Shown here: positions 31,570 through 42,544 of the stretch, in pieces | Layout: every line of letters starts with the position of its first letter | Numbering within the stretch: the stretch's first letter is position 1 | From: Bos javanicus | Lineage: Eukaryota > Chordata > Mammalia > Artiodactyla > Bovidae | Assembly (NCBI RefSeq): GCF_032452875.1 | Contig: NC_083881.1 | Coordinates: 63,185,689-63,249,688 of the forward strand | DNA: 64,000 nucleotides | Direction of reading: 5' to 3' | Made by a program: the position numbers and the translations under genes | The notes under the pieces: generated by a model | Told to the model about the DNA's origin: nothing | The model's database searches: none | Seen by the model: only the letters and a program-made list of their open reading frames with translations

Positions 31570-31673
31570 TAGATTATAAACTCCACGAAGGTTGTTTGGT
31601 TTTCTGCTGTGTAATTGATACCTAGATCAGCTAAGAGTCATTTAACAAATATGGATAAGTGATTGATAAGATA
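31570..31673 (+). repeat. L2-end duplication, copy 2
   Basis: Second copy of the 104-bp L2 end, continuing to 31755 as L2-like tail (AAATGCCTGGTCCATAGGAAAAC...ACTCATAAATGACTG). Confidence 0.88.
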
Positions 31674-31755
31674 AATGCATTCTCAGTGAAATGCCTGGTC
31701 CATAGGAAAACCTAGGGAAAGTATTGAACTCATAAATGACTGACTGAACTGGCAA

Positions 31756-32358
31756 CTGTGGACAGGAGAGAATGGATGTGCTGTGCAGAGGCTCTGGAGA
31801 GAAGCTGGCATCAGGACTGTGCGTCTAGAGCCAGGCGTCCCAGCCTTGGGGACAGAGCGTGGGGCGGGAGAGGGCTGAGGCGGGGAAGAGGAGAGCGATG
31901 ACATTCAAGCCATTCATTCCATCCAGGATTAATTTCAATTAACTTCCCGAAAGACAACTCAATTCTGTTTCCTCTTTCATCCTTCAAGTTCAAGTTCTAT
32001 TAGCAAAAGCTGCTGCCCACGGCATGAATCTTGATTTAGAGGCTAGGAGGAGGGCTGTTTCTGTGCAGATGGAGGAAAAACACAAGAATTGGCAGCCCCA
32101 CTGACTTTGCTGGGTAGGCAGCCAAACAAAGGCCCAGTTGTGCTGGTGTGGAGACTTTGCTGTGGCCAAGAGATAAAGCAAGGGGCAGAAAAGGGAAAAG
32201 GAAGACGCTGGTGCAGTGCCCAAGCCTGGCCACTACTGTAACACAAGCTGTGTCTGTGACCCATTTTAACTGCAGCTGGTCGTGTGTGTCAGAGTCAAAT
32301 CTGGGCAAATGTGGTGACTGTTTTTAGAATCCAGTTCCACTTGGATGTTTGGTACCAG
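31756..32358. other. unassigned sequence
   Basis: 600 bp with no recognised repeat. Overlapping 73-90-codon minus-strand frames show no domain. Confidence 0.4.
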
Positions 32359-32369
32359 GTTTCTCTCTG

Positions 32370-32521
32370 TTGCTGTTGTTCAGTCGCCAAGTTGTGTCCA
32401 ACTCTTTGCGACCCCAAGGACTGCAGCATGCCAGGCTTCCCTGTCCCTCACCATCTCTTGGAGTTTGCCCACGTACATCCGTTGAATCGGTGATGCCATT
32501 CAACCATCTCATTCTCTGTCA
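32370..32521 (-). mobile_element. BovB 3' end fragment
   Basis: TGTTCAGTCGCCAAGTTGTG...CACCATCTCTTGGAGTTTGCCC...CGGTGATGCCATTCAACCATCTC is the antisense BovB tail. Exact duplication GTTTCTCTCTG at 32359-32369 and 32522-32532. Confidence 0.93.
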
Positions 32522-32532
32522 GTTTCTCTCTG

Positions 32533-33404
32533 GTGCGTGGTTACTAAAGCTCCATTACCTCCAACCTGGAAGAGACCATGTGTCTCTCCTGTTCAGAGTC
32601 AGAACAGGTAACATCAATCAGATGCAAGGAAGGATTTGACTTTGTAGCCACAGGCACCTTTTGAGTCCTGAACATGGATGTAAATAAGCTCCACACAAGG
32701 CATCTCCAAAGTGGAAGAAAATTAAGCTCCTGGACACATGGCCAGGAGTGACACTGGACATGGCGGTTGGTAATTTACGATTGTAAAGGTTAAACAAGAA
32801 CAAGCGAATGTGGGAAAGCACTGTACAGCTTTAGTGACTATAATATTTGCCATGGTTCCAAGTTTTCATTGGTTTTTATTTTTTTTATAGTCACCTGCAG
32901 AGAGAGAATGCAAATCTTATTTTAAAAACTTACCATGTGACTCTATTTACTTAGATTTCCTTTAAATTGTAAAACACTCACTAAATCTTAAGAATGGCTT
33001 CCTGCAAAATATTCTAGGTAAAGACAAACAGGGAGCTTAATTTTATTGATGTTGTAAAATAGGCAACTTAAAAGTACTTACTGTTATAGTGGAGGATAAA
33101 TGGTTCCAAGAGCAGCATAAAATGGGAAGACTCAACTAACGAAGTCTATTCCCATATTTATATAATTATAATTTTATAAGCAAGGTAGAAATGTCAGCAA
33201 ATTGTACTGCAATTAGGTCTTTATTAATTTTAAAATGTGAAAGAAATATGTGGCTGCTGGTGTTTCTGGAGCTGAGCTTAATCAAATTAATACTAAAATC
33301 TCACTATTTCTAATTGCCATAAAATAAAGTTGTTGGCACGCTGTCATTGCCAGATTTCCTTGTAAGGAGAGCTCTGGTAGCAAATAGTTTACAGTCTCAT
33401 TCTT
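32533..33404. other. AT-rich, repeat-free block
   Basis: About 870 bp with no identifiable transposon. AT-rich with intact homeodomain-like TAAT clusters (33200-33330). There are no long open frames. It could be neutral unique DNA or a conserved non-coding element; the sequence alone cannot decide. Confidence 0.45.
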
Positions 33405-33418
33405 AGAAATTCCAGGCA

Positions 33419-33607
33419 GGGGACTTCCCTGGTGGCCCAGCAGCTAAGACTCTGGGCTCGCAATGCAGAGGACCCACGTTCAATCGCTGGTCAGGGACCT
33501 AGATTCCACGTGCCAAAGCTAAGAGTTCACAAGCCACAACTAAAGATCCTTCATGCTGCAGATAAGCCCTGGTGCAGCCAAATAAATAAATGTTTAAAAA
33601 GAAAGGA
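33419..33607 (+). mobile_element. CHR-type SINE
   Basis: GGACTTCCCTGGTGGCCCAGCAGC head, GTTCAATCGCTGG B-box region, CAAATAAATAAATG tail. Duplication AGAAATTCCAGGCA / AGAAATTCTAGGCA at 33405-33418 and 33608-33621. Confidence 0.93.
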
Positions 33608-33621
33608 AGAAATTCTAGGCA

Positions 33622-34519
33622 TTTACCTGACCTAGATGTTTACTAAATCCTTCAGGAACTTCCTTGGGAGGAAACCAGGGGTGGGGGCGGGGCGGGGGAG
33701 ATGGGGCAGGGACTGAAAAGTGGAATAAAATTTCCTTTAAAACATGTGAAAATGGATCATGACATAGATCAAAGGTCACATTTGTTTTCAAGTTTAAACA
33801 GTTGCTAATTTCCTAATCTGAATTTTTTTTAAAAAAATATAATTAACCATCAGAATCCTATAGTTCCTCTTAAATATTATTTCTGCCAGATTTCTTTGAA
33901 AAAGCCTAATAAGTAACCAATTTCTATTGAACTGAATTTCCATATTCACAAAAGAATTACTAGAAGTTGTTTATAAATCACTTTAGCCTTCCACAGAGAA
34001 CTTTTATTATTAAAATAGTAGGCATGGCTATATACCACATAGCGTCATAAATACAGCCACAATTGTCTCAGAGTTTTTGGATAATCCTGATTCAAGTCAT
34101 TTTATTTTTTCCACTGAGGGCAATTGGTTAAATGTGTAGCTCAATGAGGTTTAAATTTTATGAGCTTTCTTTTTCATTAAAACCAAATTCAGAGAAATTA
34201 ACAAGAATACTTGGTGAGACCACATGTGTTAGTTTTGAGTCTGGAAATACTGTCATGGTGGCTACAAACTTTTTATTGAGAACTATACTACTAGAGCTGA
34301 TGGGATCATTTTAATTTCTTCCAGTTTCTCTGAAAGAAAAGTTCTACCCCAGGTAGAAGGGACATGCCAAGTCTCCTTTGCAACTGGATGGCAAATATGA
34401 CTTTAGCAGGATCGCATTCCCAGGTCATGAGATAAAGCCCCGGAGACAGGAGATGCCCAGGCTAAGGGACCCGAGGCACCAAGGTCCAGTTAAGGTGCCA
34501 AGCTAACCATTGGGCTGCC
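33622..34519. other. AT-rich, repeat-free block (continued)
   Basis: No transposon recognised, apart from a G-rich tract at 33680-33715. With 32533-33404 it forms about 1.8 kb of repeat-poor sequence interrupted only by one CHR SINE. Confidence 0.45.
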
Positions 34520-34640
34520 CTGTTGCCTCACCTGCCAAATGAGCCTGAAAATACCTTCCTCCCCCTTGAATTTTTGCAAGATCATATGTGATGTCTGTGA
34601 AGCTGTTCTGTTGTGAACTGAGCTGGGAGCCAGGTGCCCT
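34520..34640 (+). mobile_element. possible MIR remnant
   Basis: TGTTGCCTCACCTGCCAAATGAGCCTGAAAATACCTTCC...GTGATGTCTGTGAAGC weakly follows the MIR order. Confidence 0.4.
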
Positions 34641-36151
34641 GAACCCAAGGGCCCGAGAACCTGGACAGGAGCTTGGCTGAGATGCCTGTGTAGCTGAGCT
34701 GGGCTGTGAGTCCACAGGCACAGAAAGGCCGGGGTGCAGGGTGGCCCCTTGGCTGCAGGAGAATCTGGGATGGCCGTGCAGGGCTCAGCACTGCACTTCA
34801 TGGCTGAGGGCCTGCTGCCTCTGCTCAGATCCCAAGATCTGGAGTGAGCTGTGTGTCCCTTGAACTACAAACTTGACCTTGGCTATTGTGGGGGAGATGC
34901 TCTGTGGGACCCGTAGGAATAGCACCCGGGGCTATGAACTATAAGGTACTAAGGTGCCCCCTCCTCTTCTTTCATAAGTTCACATTAATGAATTTAAAAA
35001 GTAATTAATAGCATTCCTCCTCTTTCTCCATCCACCTTCTCCCCAGTTCTCATCCCTGCCTTTAAGAACCCACTGCCCATCCTCCTGGGGAGAAAGCTCT
35101 CTCTGTTGACCGAGGAAGATCACAAGAAACATTGCAAAATGTTCCCAGTTAACACCCTGAGCTCTCTTTATAAAGGAAAGGAAATTTCGTGATCAGCCCC
35201 AGATTCGATGAGTCACCAGCATACACCTGTGTACAATTAAAACTTCCTCTCATCCAACCAACTGTGGATCCATACGTACGTGTAGTATGTAGCAGTTGGC
35301 TGAACACAGTGTAGCCTTGGATACCAGGAAACCCAACTTTCTCAGTCTCATTGCTAAGGCAACGGGATGGTGTGGGTGCGGGTTGCCCTGCATATGTGTC
35401 TCCATGCCGTGCTGCCAGCAGGGGTACCTGGGATGGGGTTGGGGAGAGACGTGTCCATCTCTCCAAGGCTTCCTCTGAAAAGGCCACAGGAACAACACAA
35501 TACCCTATGTCACCAGTGGCCAGGAAGATTCTAAGGGGAACCCTACAACACACTCCTAGAGGGTGCAAGGCAGTCAGGAGGAAGGTTGTGGGGAGGCACA
35601 GACGGTGAGCCAAGGTGGGATGAAGGACAGGGATGCTGGTGAACTGGGGAGTCTGGGGTAGTGGGGGACAGGAGCTATCTTGTGAGGTGAAGGCTGGGTC
35701 CAGAATATCACTGGCACAGAATGAGAACATCCGGAACGAAGTCCCAGCCACAAAATTCACGCCAGCCATTATGCGTGTTAACCTGGTTAATCCTATAATG
35801 AACCCCCAGCGTGTGGTTGAAAGGTAAAACTGAAGGTTTTTAGAATATTCTAAAGATCAGATAGGAGACAAAAGTATTAAAAGGAGAAAGCACCCACCTC
35901 TGCCCCACTACTAGATTGATCAGAAAGCCCATGTTTACTCTGTCTGCATCAGATTTGACCCACAGAGCCAGACATCCCCTGCAGGTGCAGGAAGGGGACC
36001 GCCCTCACTCTCCTTCAGGGCCCGGCATGCAGAGTCACTCTCATGTACCCTCAAACCAGACAGTGTCTGCGGTCTTCACGGCCTTGAACCATCTGTCTCC
36101 AACCTGCTATTTACCACTGGTATTATTTTGTTAAGATCTATAACTTTTTCT
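34641..36151. other. unassigned 1.5 kb with 206-codon frame
   Basis: No repeat recognised. The minus strand 35149-35769 stays open for 206 codons and is rich in Ser, Thr, Pro and Cys. It has no signal peptide pattern I trust, no known motif, and no splice or promoter context. A second minus frame (35250-35498) and plus frames overlap it. I do not call it a gene. Confidence 0.4.
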
Positions 36152-36169
36152 AAGATAAAGGAAGTTCAC

Positions 36170-36525
36170 TAGTGGCACAGTGGATAAGAAACCACTTGTC
36201 AATGCAGGGGACACAGGTTCGATCCCTGTTCTGGGAAGATTCTGCATGCTGGGGAGCGACTAAGTCCATGCACCACAGCTACTGAGCCCATGCTCTAGAG
36301 CCCCAGAGTTGCATCTACTGAGCCTGTGTACTGCAACTGCTGAAGCCTGAGGGCCTAGAGCATGCACCCGGAAACAAGAGAAGCCACTGCAACGAGAAAC
36401 CCGTGCACCTCACTACCGCTCGCTGCACCTAGAGAAAGCCCGCCCAAAGTAGCAAAGACCTAGCACAGCAAACATAAATAAAACAAATTTTAAAAATAGA
36501 ATCTAAAAATAAATAAAAAAATTTT
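36170..36525 (+). mobile_element. CHR SINE, full length with 18-bp TSD
   Basis: GGCACAGTGG head, GGTTCGATCCC B-box, GGAGCGACTAAGTCC, GAGAAGCCACTGCAACGAGAA, AAATAAATAAAA tail. AAGATAAAGGAAGTTCAC / AAGATATAGGAAGTTCAC at 36152-36169 and 36526-36543. Confidence 0.94.
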
Positions 36526-36674
36526 AAGATATAGGAAGTTCACAAAGACACACAGGCAGTGGGTCATTGAAGTAATCATTAACGAAAAATTCATAAAATT
36601 TTGGATACAGTGGTAGGTCAACCAAGGAACAGATAGATAGGAAGGCTTGTCTAGAAAAAATCTAAACTGAAGAT

Positions 36675-36899
36675 GTGTGCGCTTGCGTGCTTAGTCGCTA
36701 AGCAAAGAGTCGTGTCGGACTCTTTGCGACCCCATGGACTGCAGCCCGCCAGGCTCTTCTGTTCATGGGATTCTCCATGCAAGAACACTGGAATGGGTAG
36801 CCATGCCCTCCTCCAGGGGATCTTCCCAACTCAGGGATCAAATCCAGGTCTCCTGCATTACAGGTGGATTCTTTACCATCTGAACCACCAGGGAAGCCC
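36675..36899 (-). mobile_element. Bov-tA SINE with hairpin mutation
   Basis: Antisense Bov-tA with duplication AAACTGAAGAT / AAACTGAAAAT (36664-36674, 36900-36910). The usual CGCTCAGTCGTGTCCGACTC is replaced by a perfect 10-bp stem (36702-36711, 36718-36727). Confidence 0.93.
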
Positions 36900-37164
36900 A
36901 AACTGAAAATAGTTGCTAAAATTAAACCCAAAATCTAGATCGGAGCTTTATAGCTACCAAGACTAATCCAGTAACCCAGTGATGTTGTGATGATCTCACA
37001 GACACTAAAGATGTCAGTCACTGTGCCTTATGCCTACTGACTCTGCAGAGGATACTGTCTGTGTCCAGGGCCCTTACTACCCTCTCGAGCCCACTGTCAC
37101 TCATGTCCACAGCCGACAAGATGAAGGGAATGCTTCCACAAACTGGCATCTTTTCAGGTAGCAA

Positions 37165-37285
37165 TTACCTTCTGAGGCCCAACCATGTGCCAAGCTCTGT
37201 GTTCTGGGGACACAGTGGTGAATGAGAGCATCAAGTCTCTTTCCTTTCAACGTTTATAACTCACAGGGAAGAAAACTCTGAAAAA
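37165..37285 (-). mobile_element. L2 LINE 3' end remnant
   Basis: AACCATGTGCCAAGCTCTGTGTTCTGGGGACACAGTGGTGAATGAGA is the antisense L2 tail. Confidence 0.68.
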
Positions 37286-37478
37286 GAATTCCCTTTTGAC
37301 CTAGCAGGATTGGATGAACTGGACCAGTCAGAATCTTCTCTCAGAACCAGGGGGTTAGACACTGACCAGGCGAGCCAGGCAGCTGAGAGAGCATGGAGGC
37401 CTGGGGCTGAGAAGGTGCCACCACTGTAAAGTCAAAAAATTCTAAGTCAAGCCATCATACATTGGGGACCACCTGTAC
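37286..37478. other. unassigned, possible DNA-transposon end
   Basis: 37425-37475 (AAGTCAAAAAATTCTAAGTCAAGCCATCATACATTGGGGACCACCTGTA) resembles a Tigger-like or similar DNA-element terminus. The remainder is unrecognised. Confidence 0.35.
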
Positions 37479-37484
37479 ACTAAA

Positions 37485-37840
37485 CGTCTTAGTCCATTTG
37501 GGCAGCTATAACAAAATACTACAGACCAGGTGGCTTATAAGCAGCAGAAATTTACTACTTGAAGTTCAAGGTCATGGTGCTGGCATGGTTGTATTTGGCA
37601 AAGGAAAAACCCCTTCTTGGGTTATAGATTGCCTGCTTCTCACTGTGTCCTCACATGGTGGGAGATGCCAGGGATCTCGCTGAAGACTCTTGTAAAAGCA
37701 CTAATCCCGGTCAGTAGAGCTCTGCCCTCATGAACTAAGCAGGGCCTACCTTCTAATACCATCATCTTTGGAAGCTAGGATTGCGTCGTATGAATTTCGG
37801 GGTGGGTGGTAGACATAAACATTCAAACTGTAGCACTATA
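37485..37840 (-). mobile_element. MaLR (MLT1/MST-type) LTR remnant
   Basis: GTCTTAGTCCATTTGGGCAGCTATAACAAAATACTACAGACC...GTGGCTTATAAGCAGCAGAAATTTACT...CACTGTGTCCTCACATGG...TATGAATTTCGGGGTGG...CATAAACATTCAAACTGTAGCA. The antisense LTR is complete in outline. Confidence 0.8.
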
Positions 37841-37869
37841 CGACCTCTCAAGCCTAATATGGTGAATGT

Positions 37870-38660
37870 CCCTCGTTTGGGCCCTCCAGCATTCATTTGT
37901 TCTCTCCTGGTACTTAAATAGAGCACTGATTTATCAGTTCCTTCTCCAGTCCCATCCTTTGCTCTGGGTGGAATGGTGGAGCATGTGACCTAAGTCTAGG
38001 CCAATCAGAGCACGCCATTCCCTAAGCCCAGAGACTGGACCCAATCAGAGTCCATGAGATTCAGTGGTGACCATTGCAGGGACTTCTGGGTAAGAGACCA
38101 CTTTATCTGGTGGACTTGGAGTTGGAGGAATGTGAGGAGCAACTGCAGCCATGTCACGGTGCTGTGGAGCTAAAGGATAAAGTCAACACTTAGGGCTGCT
38201 GCTGCTGCTGCTAAGTCGCTTCAGTTGTGTCCGACTCTGTGCGACCCCATAGACGGCAGCCCACCAGGCTCCCCCGTCCCTAGGATTCTCCAGGCAAGAG
38301 CACTGGAGTGGGCTGCCATGTCCTTCTCCAATGCATGAAAAGTGAAAAGTGAAAGTGAAGTCGCTCAGTCGTGTCCGACTCTTAGTGACCCCATGGAACT
38401 GCAGCCTACCAGGCTCCTCCGCCCATGGGATTTTCCAGGCAAGAGTACTGGAGTGGGTTGCCATTGCCTTCTCCAACACATAGGGCAGTAGAGCTAAAAG
38501 ATGGGGAGAATACCTGGGCCCTGATCACAGTGTTTGAGGTCCTCTCAAAGTTGTGCCTGGAACCAAACTCTTCTGAACTTTAGGTGATACAAGAAATTTC
38601 CTTTTTGTTCAAGCCAGGCTTTGTTTCTAATTTTTATTCTGTTTGTCTGTTGCCATAGGC
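37870..38660 (+). mobile_element. old LTR-like repeat split by Bov-A2
   Basis: GTGGAGCATGTGACCTAAGTCTAGGCCAATCAGAGCACGCC...GGGTAAGAGACCACTTTATC (to 38195), then TTGTGCCTGGAACC...GAAATTTCCTTTTTGTTCAAGCCAGGC (from 38486). Same family as 13190-13560, opposite strand. Name uncertain. Confidence 0.6.
38196..38475 (-). mobile_element. Bov-A2 SINE
   Basis: (CTG)n, two antisense Bov-A monomers, end CCATTGCCTTCTCCA. Duplication ACACTTAGGG / ACACATAGGG at 38186-38195 and 38476-38485. Confidence 0.95.
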
Positions 38661-39018
38661 AAGTGAAATACCCCTAAATAAAATAATATAGCTTATCTGA
38701 GTTTGGGATGAGACGCCGAAGTGAAGATAAATATTGGTAAGCAAGTAAGGTCACACATGTTTGGATAGCCTGATTGAAATGTGGAGGGGCTTGGGCGAGA
38801 GGTACAAGTTATGTGGATTTAGTAGTGATCAATCAAAATAAGGCATAAGTGAAGTGCTCATAGCTTTCTTGTTTTCCACATGGTTAAACATTTTGTGATT
38901 TTTGTATACTATTGCAGAAATATATAATTGGACTTTTTATTTAATAATTTATAGAACTGGCTTAATTTCTTTGCACAGTTCTATCATATTTCCAAAACTC
39001 TAAAGAGAGGAATATGCC
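38661..39018. other. unassigned AT-rich sequence
   Basis: No element recognised. Confidence 0.35.
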
Positions 39019-39019
39019 A

Positions 39020-39056
<37 letters not shown>

Positions 39057-39062
39057 ACACCA
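39019..39062. repeat. (CA)n microsatellite
   Basis: About 15 near-perfect CA units with one CT interruption. Likely length-polymorphic. Confidence 0.93.
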
Positions 39063-40258
39063 CTTTACCTGCTGCCCCATACTGTAGATTCTGTTTAGGC
39101 ACATTTTATTTTCCCTTTCCATGTCAAGCATCCACAGCAGAAAAGTCCTCTACATGTGTGCAGCTTTGTCTCCAGACCTGAGCCCATTTGACTGGTTGGC
39201 CCATCACTAACCACTATCCTCTCCTCCCTCTTAAGGATCCTTCTGGCAACAGGACAGATTCTCTGACTGTCCCCAACTATGTCATTTTCAGCTTTACTTT
39301 CCCTTTTCATTTTATACAACCACTGTATATGTGGTTTCATCTTCCTCGGGTTTATATCTGTTTTTCAAAGTGGATTTAGAAGAACACGAGTCCTAGGAGA
39401 TGTTTCTCACAAACAGAGCTTGAAAACTAATTTGGAAAATAATGCACGCCACAACCTCCCTTAGAGATTTGCAGTATACACTTTTCATTTCAAAGCTCTG
39501 AGAGGTCCTACAATTTATATTTTATTGAGCCCACCTTCTCTCCTATTTTACTAGCAAGGGATTCTTTCTAATGTTGTGTTAACTCCCAACAGTCTTCAGA
39601 AAAGGTATTCCACAGAGCATGGTTCGAGAAATGCTGATTTAAAATAGAGTAGAACTTGATCAATGAATTACAAGCAAATCTTTTGACTCTATTATTGTTA
39701 TAAGAATGGAACTTCAGATAATTTGAAGCAGATTAGGAATGTTCTTTTACCTTCTGCTTTGATGAAAGCAGATGCTTTACATGTGCAAATGATATGAATT
39801 CATCATTTTCATTCTTTTTCTTAAATCACACAGCTCCAAGTGTTCTTCATGCAATAACCATGCTTCTTGCCAAGGAAGATGAAGACTGAGAAATGTCCTT
39901 GGATTTGCTCTTAGGGAATATGGATGCTGCAAAGAGGAACAGGGGTAATAACTAAAAATATGCAGCTGAGGTAGGGCACAGCTAGGAAACTGGTTAAACC
40001 TATAACAAAGGCTGGGACACTGCTAACAGAGGTGCTGTGGTCGCCTCTGTTACTGCTTCCCCTCCCCAGAGGTCAGAGGAATATGGAGCTGAGCGACTGT
40101 GGGAGACAGAGGTGGTGGAGTTTTCAAGATGGCGATCACAATGGACATCATTTCTTGTTCCCAGTGTGAAACCACGAAACATAGGCATTATATTTTGAGC
40201 ACTGTGTATGCCAGGTTATAGTGCTAAGAGTTTTTTTAAGGGGCCAAGAGTTTAATAT
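39063..40258. other. unassigned sequence
   Basis: 1.2 kb with no confident element. A fragment at 39600-39660 (CCACAGAGCATGGTTCGAGAAATGCTG) recalls a hAT-type end, and 40185-40225 recalls MIR. No gene evident. Confidence 0.35.
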
Positions 40259-40312
40259 GGGTTTCCCAGGTGGCGTTAGTGGTAAAGAACCCGCCTGCCA
40301 ATGCAGGAGACT
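40259..40312 (+). mobile_element. Bov-tA head only (3'-truncated)
   Basis: GGGTTTCCCAGGTGGCGTTAGTGGTAAAGAACCCGCCTGCCAATGCAGGAGAC is the tRNA-like head, after which unrelated sequence begins. Retroposed copies normally lose the 5' end, so a later deletion is likely. Confidence 0.82.
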
Positions 40313-40975
40313 TTGTCTATAAAAGAGAAAGCGCACATCACTAAAGAGAACAAATTGTCTTCAAATTCTCCTGGGGTTTAGGAGTACTCTCTACATAAAA
40401 CTGAGGTACTAGCTGGAAGTGGTTTCTTATTTACTTATTGAGGTGACTCTCAATAGGGGACTGTCCTGTTTCCCATGCTGGGTCTCCGTTGGGTGATTGA
40501 TGGTTCAGAGGTCTTTCTAACCTAGATTGACTGGTTGTCTCCTTAGCTAGTTGGAACAGAGAAGATCTTACTATCGAGTCTACTGGGTACTTTCTGCTTT
40601 GTCTCTCCATCCTGCTCTGAGCCCTGGTGGGTTGACCCACACAAGCTGTAAAAACGGGTTTGTTTCTAGCTGGGTTTAGCCACAAGGAGGTACTGGCAGG
40701 ATACTGAGGGAGAGAGAAGGGAAGTGATGGAGGAGCATCTATTCCCAGGGTCTGATACTCCCTCCCTTCCGATCTTGTGGACCAGTTGTGTTCTTCCAAC
40801 CCGGCCACAGCTCCTGTGAGGGTGGCCTCCCCACACAGCCTCCACTCCCCTCCACCCGTTTTCTGGGTTCTGTAAAGCCCTTCCATGGTTATACTGGCAG
40901 TAGCCCCATCCCGATGCTATCTCCCTTGTCCTTAACCCTTCAACCCTGCCAATAGCTTTGTAAAAACCTGTCGAG
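40313..40975. other. unassigned, possible ancient repeat
   Basis: 40660-40975 (GTTTAGCCACAAGGAGGTACTGGCAGGATACTGAGGGAG...CCACAGCTCCTGTGAGGGTGGCCTCCCCACACAG...CTTTGTAAAAACC) looks like an old mammalian LTR-like repeat I cannot name. Minus-strand frames of 151 and 115 codons within it appear fortuitous. Confidence 0.4.
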
Positions 40976-40977
40976 GG

Positions 40978-41113
40978 ACTTCCCTGGCGGTCCAGTAAGA
41001 CTTTGCCTTCCAAGACAGGGGATGCAGATTCAATCCCTGGTCAGTCAGCTAAGATCCCACGTGCCTCATGACCAAACACCCAAAACAGAAAATAGACACA
41101 ATATAATAACAAA
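40978..41113 (+). mobile_element. CHR-type SINE, split by BovB
   Basis: GGGACTTCCCTGGCGGTCCAG head, GATTCAATCCC B-box, CAGCTAAGATCCCACGTGCC, A-rich tail. The tail resumes after BovB at 41465 (AATAACAAATTCAATAAAG). Confidence 0.86.
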
Positions 41114-41464
41114 CTGGATTAGACTCTTGAGAGTCCCTTGGACTGCAAGGAGATCCAACCAGGCCATCCTAAAGGAAATTAGTCCTGAATATTCATTGGA
41201 AGGACTGATGTTGAAGCTGAAACTCCAATACTTTGGCCACCTGATGTGAAGAGCTGACTCCTTTGAAAAGACCTTGATGCTGGGAAAAACTGAAGATGGG
41301 AGGAGAAGGGGACGACAGAGGATGAGATGGTTGGATGGCATCACCGACTCGATGGACATGAGTTTAAGTAAACTCTGGGAGTTGGTGATGGACAGGAGGC
41401 CTGGCATGCTGCAGTCCATGGGGTTGCAAAGAGTCGGATACGACTGAGTGACTGAACTGAACTG
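41114..41464 (+). mobile_element. BovB 3' end nested in CHR tail
   Basis: GGATTAGACTCTTGAGAGTCCC to GAGTGACTGAACTGAACTG. Exact duplication AATAACAAA at 41105-41113 and 41465-41473. Confidence 0.94.
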
Positions 41465-41585
41465 AATAACAAATTCAATAAAGACTTTAAAAATGGCCCT
41501 CTGAATTTAATGCATTAATGGTTCTCCATACATCCTGATGCCCCAGATAGTCTCATGAATATTTGTTCCCCTTGTCATCATTCTT

Positions 41586-41792
41586 GGGCTTCCCAGGTGG
41601 CACTAGTGGTAAAGAACCCACCTGTCAATGACGACACGGACTCCATCCCCGGGTTGGGAAGATCCCCTGGAGGAGGGCGTGGCAACCTACTCTAGTAGTC
41701 TTGCCTGGAGAATCCCACAGACAGAGAAGCCTGGCGGGCTACAGTCCATAGGGTGTCAGAGTTAGACACGACTGGAGTGACTGAGCATGCAC
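41586..41792 (+). mobile_element. Bov-tA SINE
   Basis: GGGCTTCCCAGGTGGCACTAG head. Exact duplication GTCATCATTCTT at 41574-41585 and 41793-41804. Confidence 0.95.
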
Positions 41793-41804
41793 GTCATCAT
41801 TCTT

Positions 41805-42544
41805 CACCCAGAGTTTAAGGAATGAGCCATCAATCTGGTGCTGTCAGAGATTTTATGTGCAACGCTTCTTAGTGAGAAGCAATCAGACGGGTTCCCTCTA
41901 ACCAGGATCCTGAAACTCTTAAAGCATCATTATTAGTTCAGAGGATTTTAAGAATAGTATCGTATTTTCATTTTGCTTGATTCTTCCTTACGTCTTCAAG
42001 TTAAGAAATCCCCCTGACCTACCCCTAGTGGCTGCTGGTATAAGTTGCCAAGCCTGAGCCCCCAGAAGTTCCCTGCTGTTAAAGCTGAATGATTCAGGCT
42101 CCACAGCAGAGAAGAAATTCAGAGGTCAAATCCATGCACCATTTTCCGCCCATGGGTCTGTGGGTGAGCAGAATGACAAAAGCTTCTCATGCCCTGTCCC
42201 CACCCCTCTTTGTACTGGTTCCCAGGTCAGGGCTAACATCCTGAAATCAAAGCCAAGTGTCCTTTCTGAGACAGGGGCTAGAACAGACTTTCACAGTCTG
42301 AGATCTCGTGGATTGTGGCTTGTACCCCAAACTTTGCTTGTCTAAACAAAAAGAAGCCTTCTTTGTTGCTTTATGTTCTTGCTGTTGAAATGAGTGATCA
42401 TGACACATGATGTTAACCTTACAGGGCAGTGCTGTCTCAGAATAGCTGGTTCTCTCTAACAAACTTAAACTTTCAAAGGAATACAGGTAACACCTGTATG
42501 GGAAAATGGATCAGAGAGCTATGGGTCACTGGGGCTGAGCAGAG
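41805..42544. other. unassigned sequence
   Basis: 740 bp with no recognised repeat or gene. Confidence 0.4.

Noticed and set aside
33770..33778. CAAAGGTCA, a nuclear-receptor half-site-like motif in the repeat-poor block
   Set aside because: A single 9-mer has no evidential weight without conservation or a partner site.
40431..40886. 151-codon minus-strand frame
   Set aside because: Lies in what looks like an old LTR-like repeat and overlaps another minus frame (40666-41013). No known protein features.
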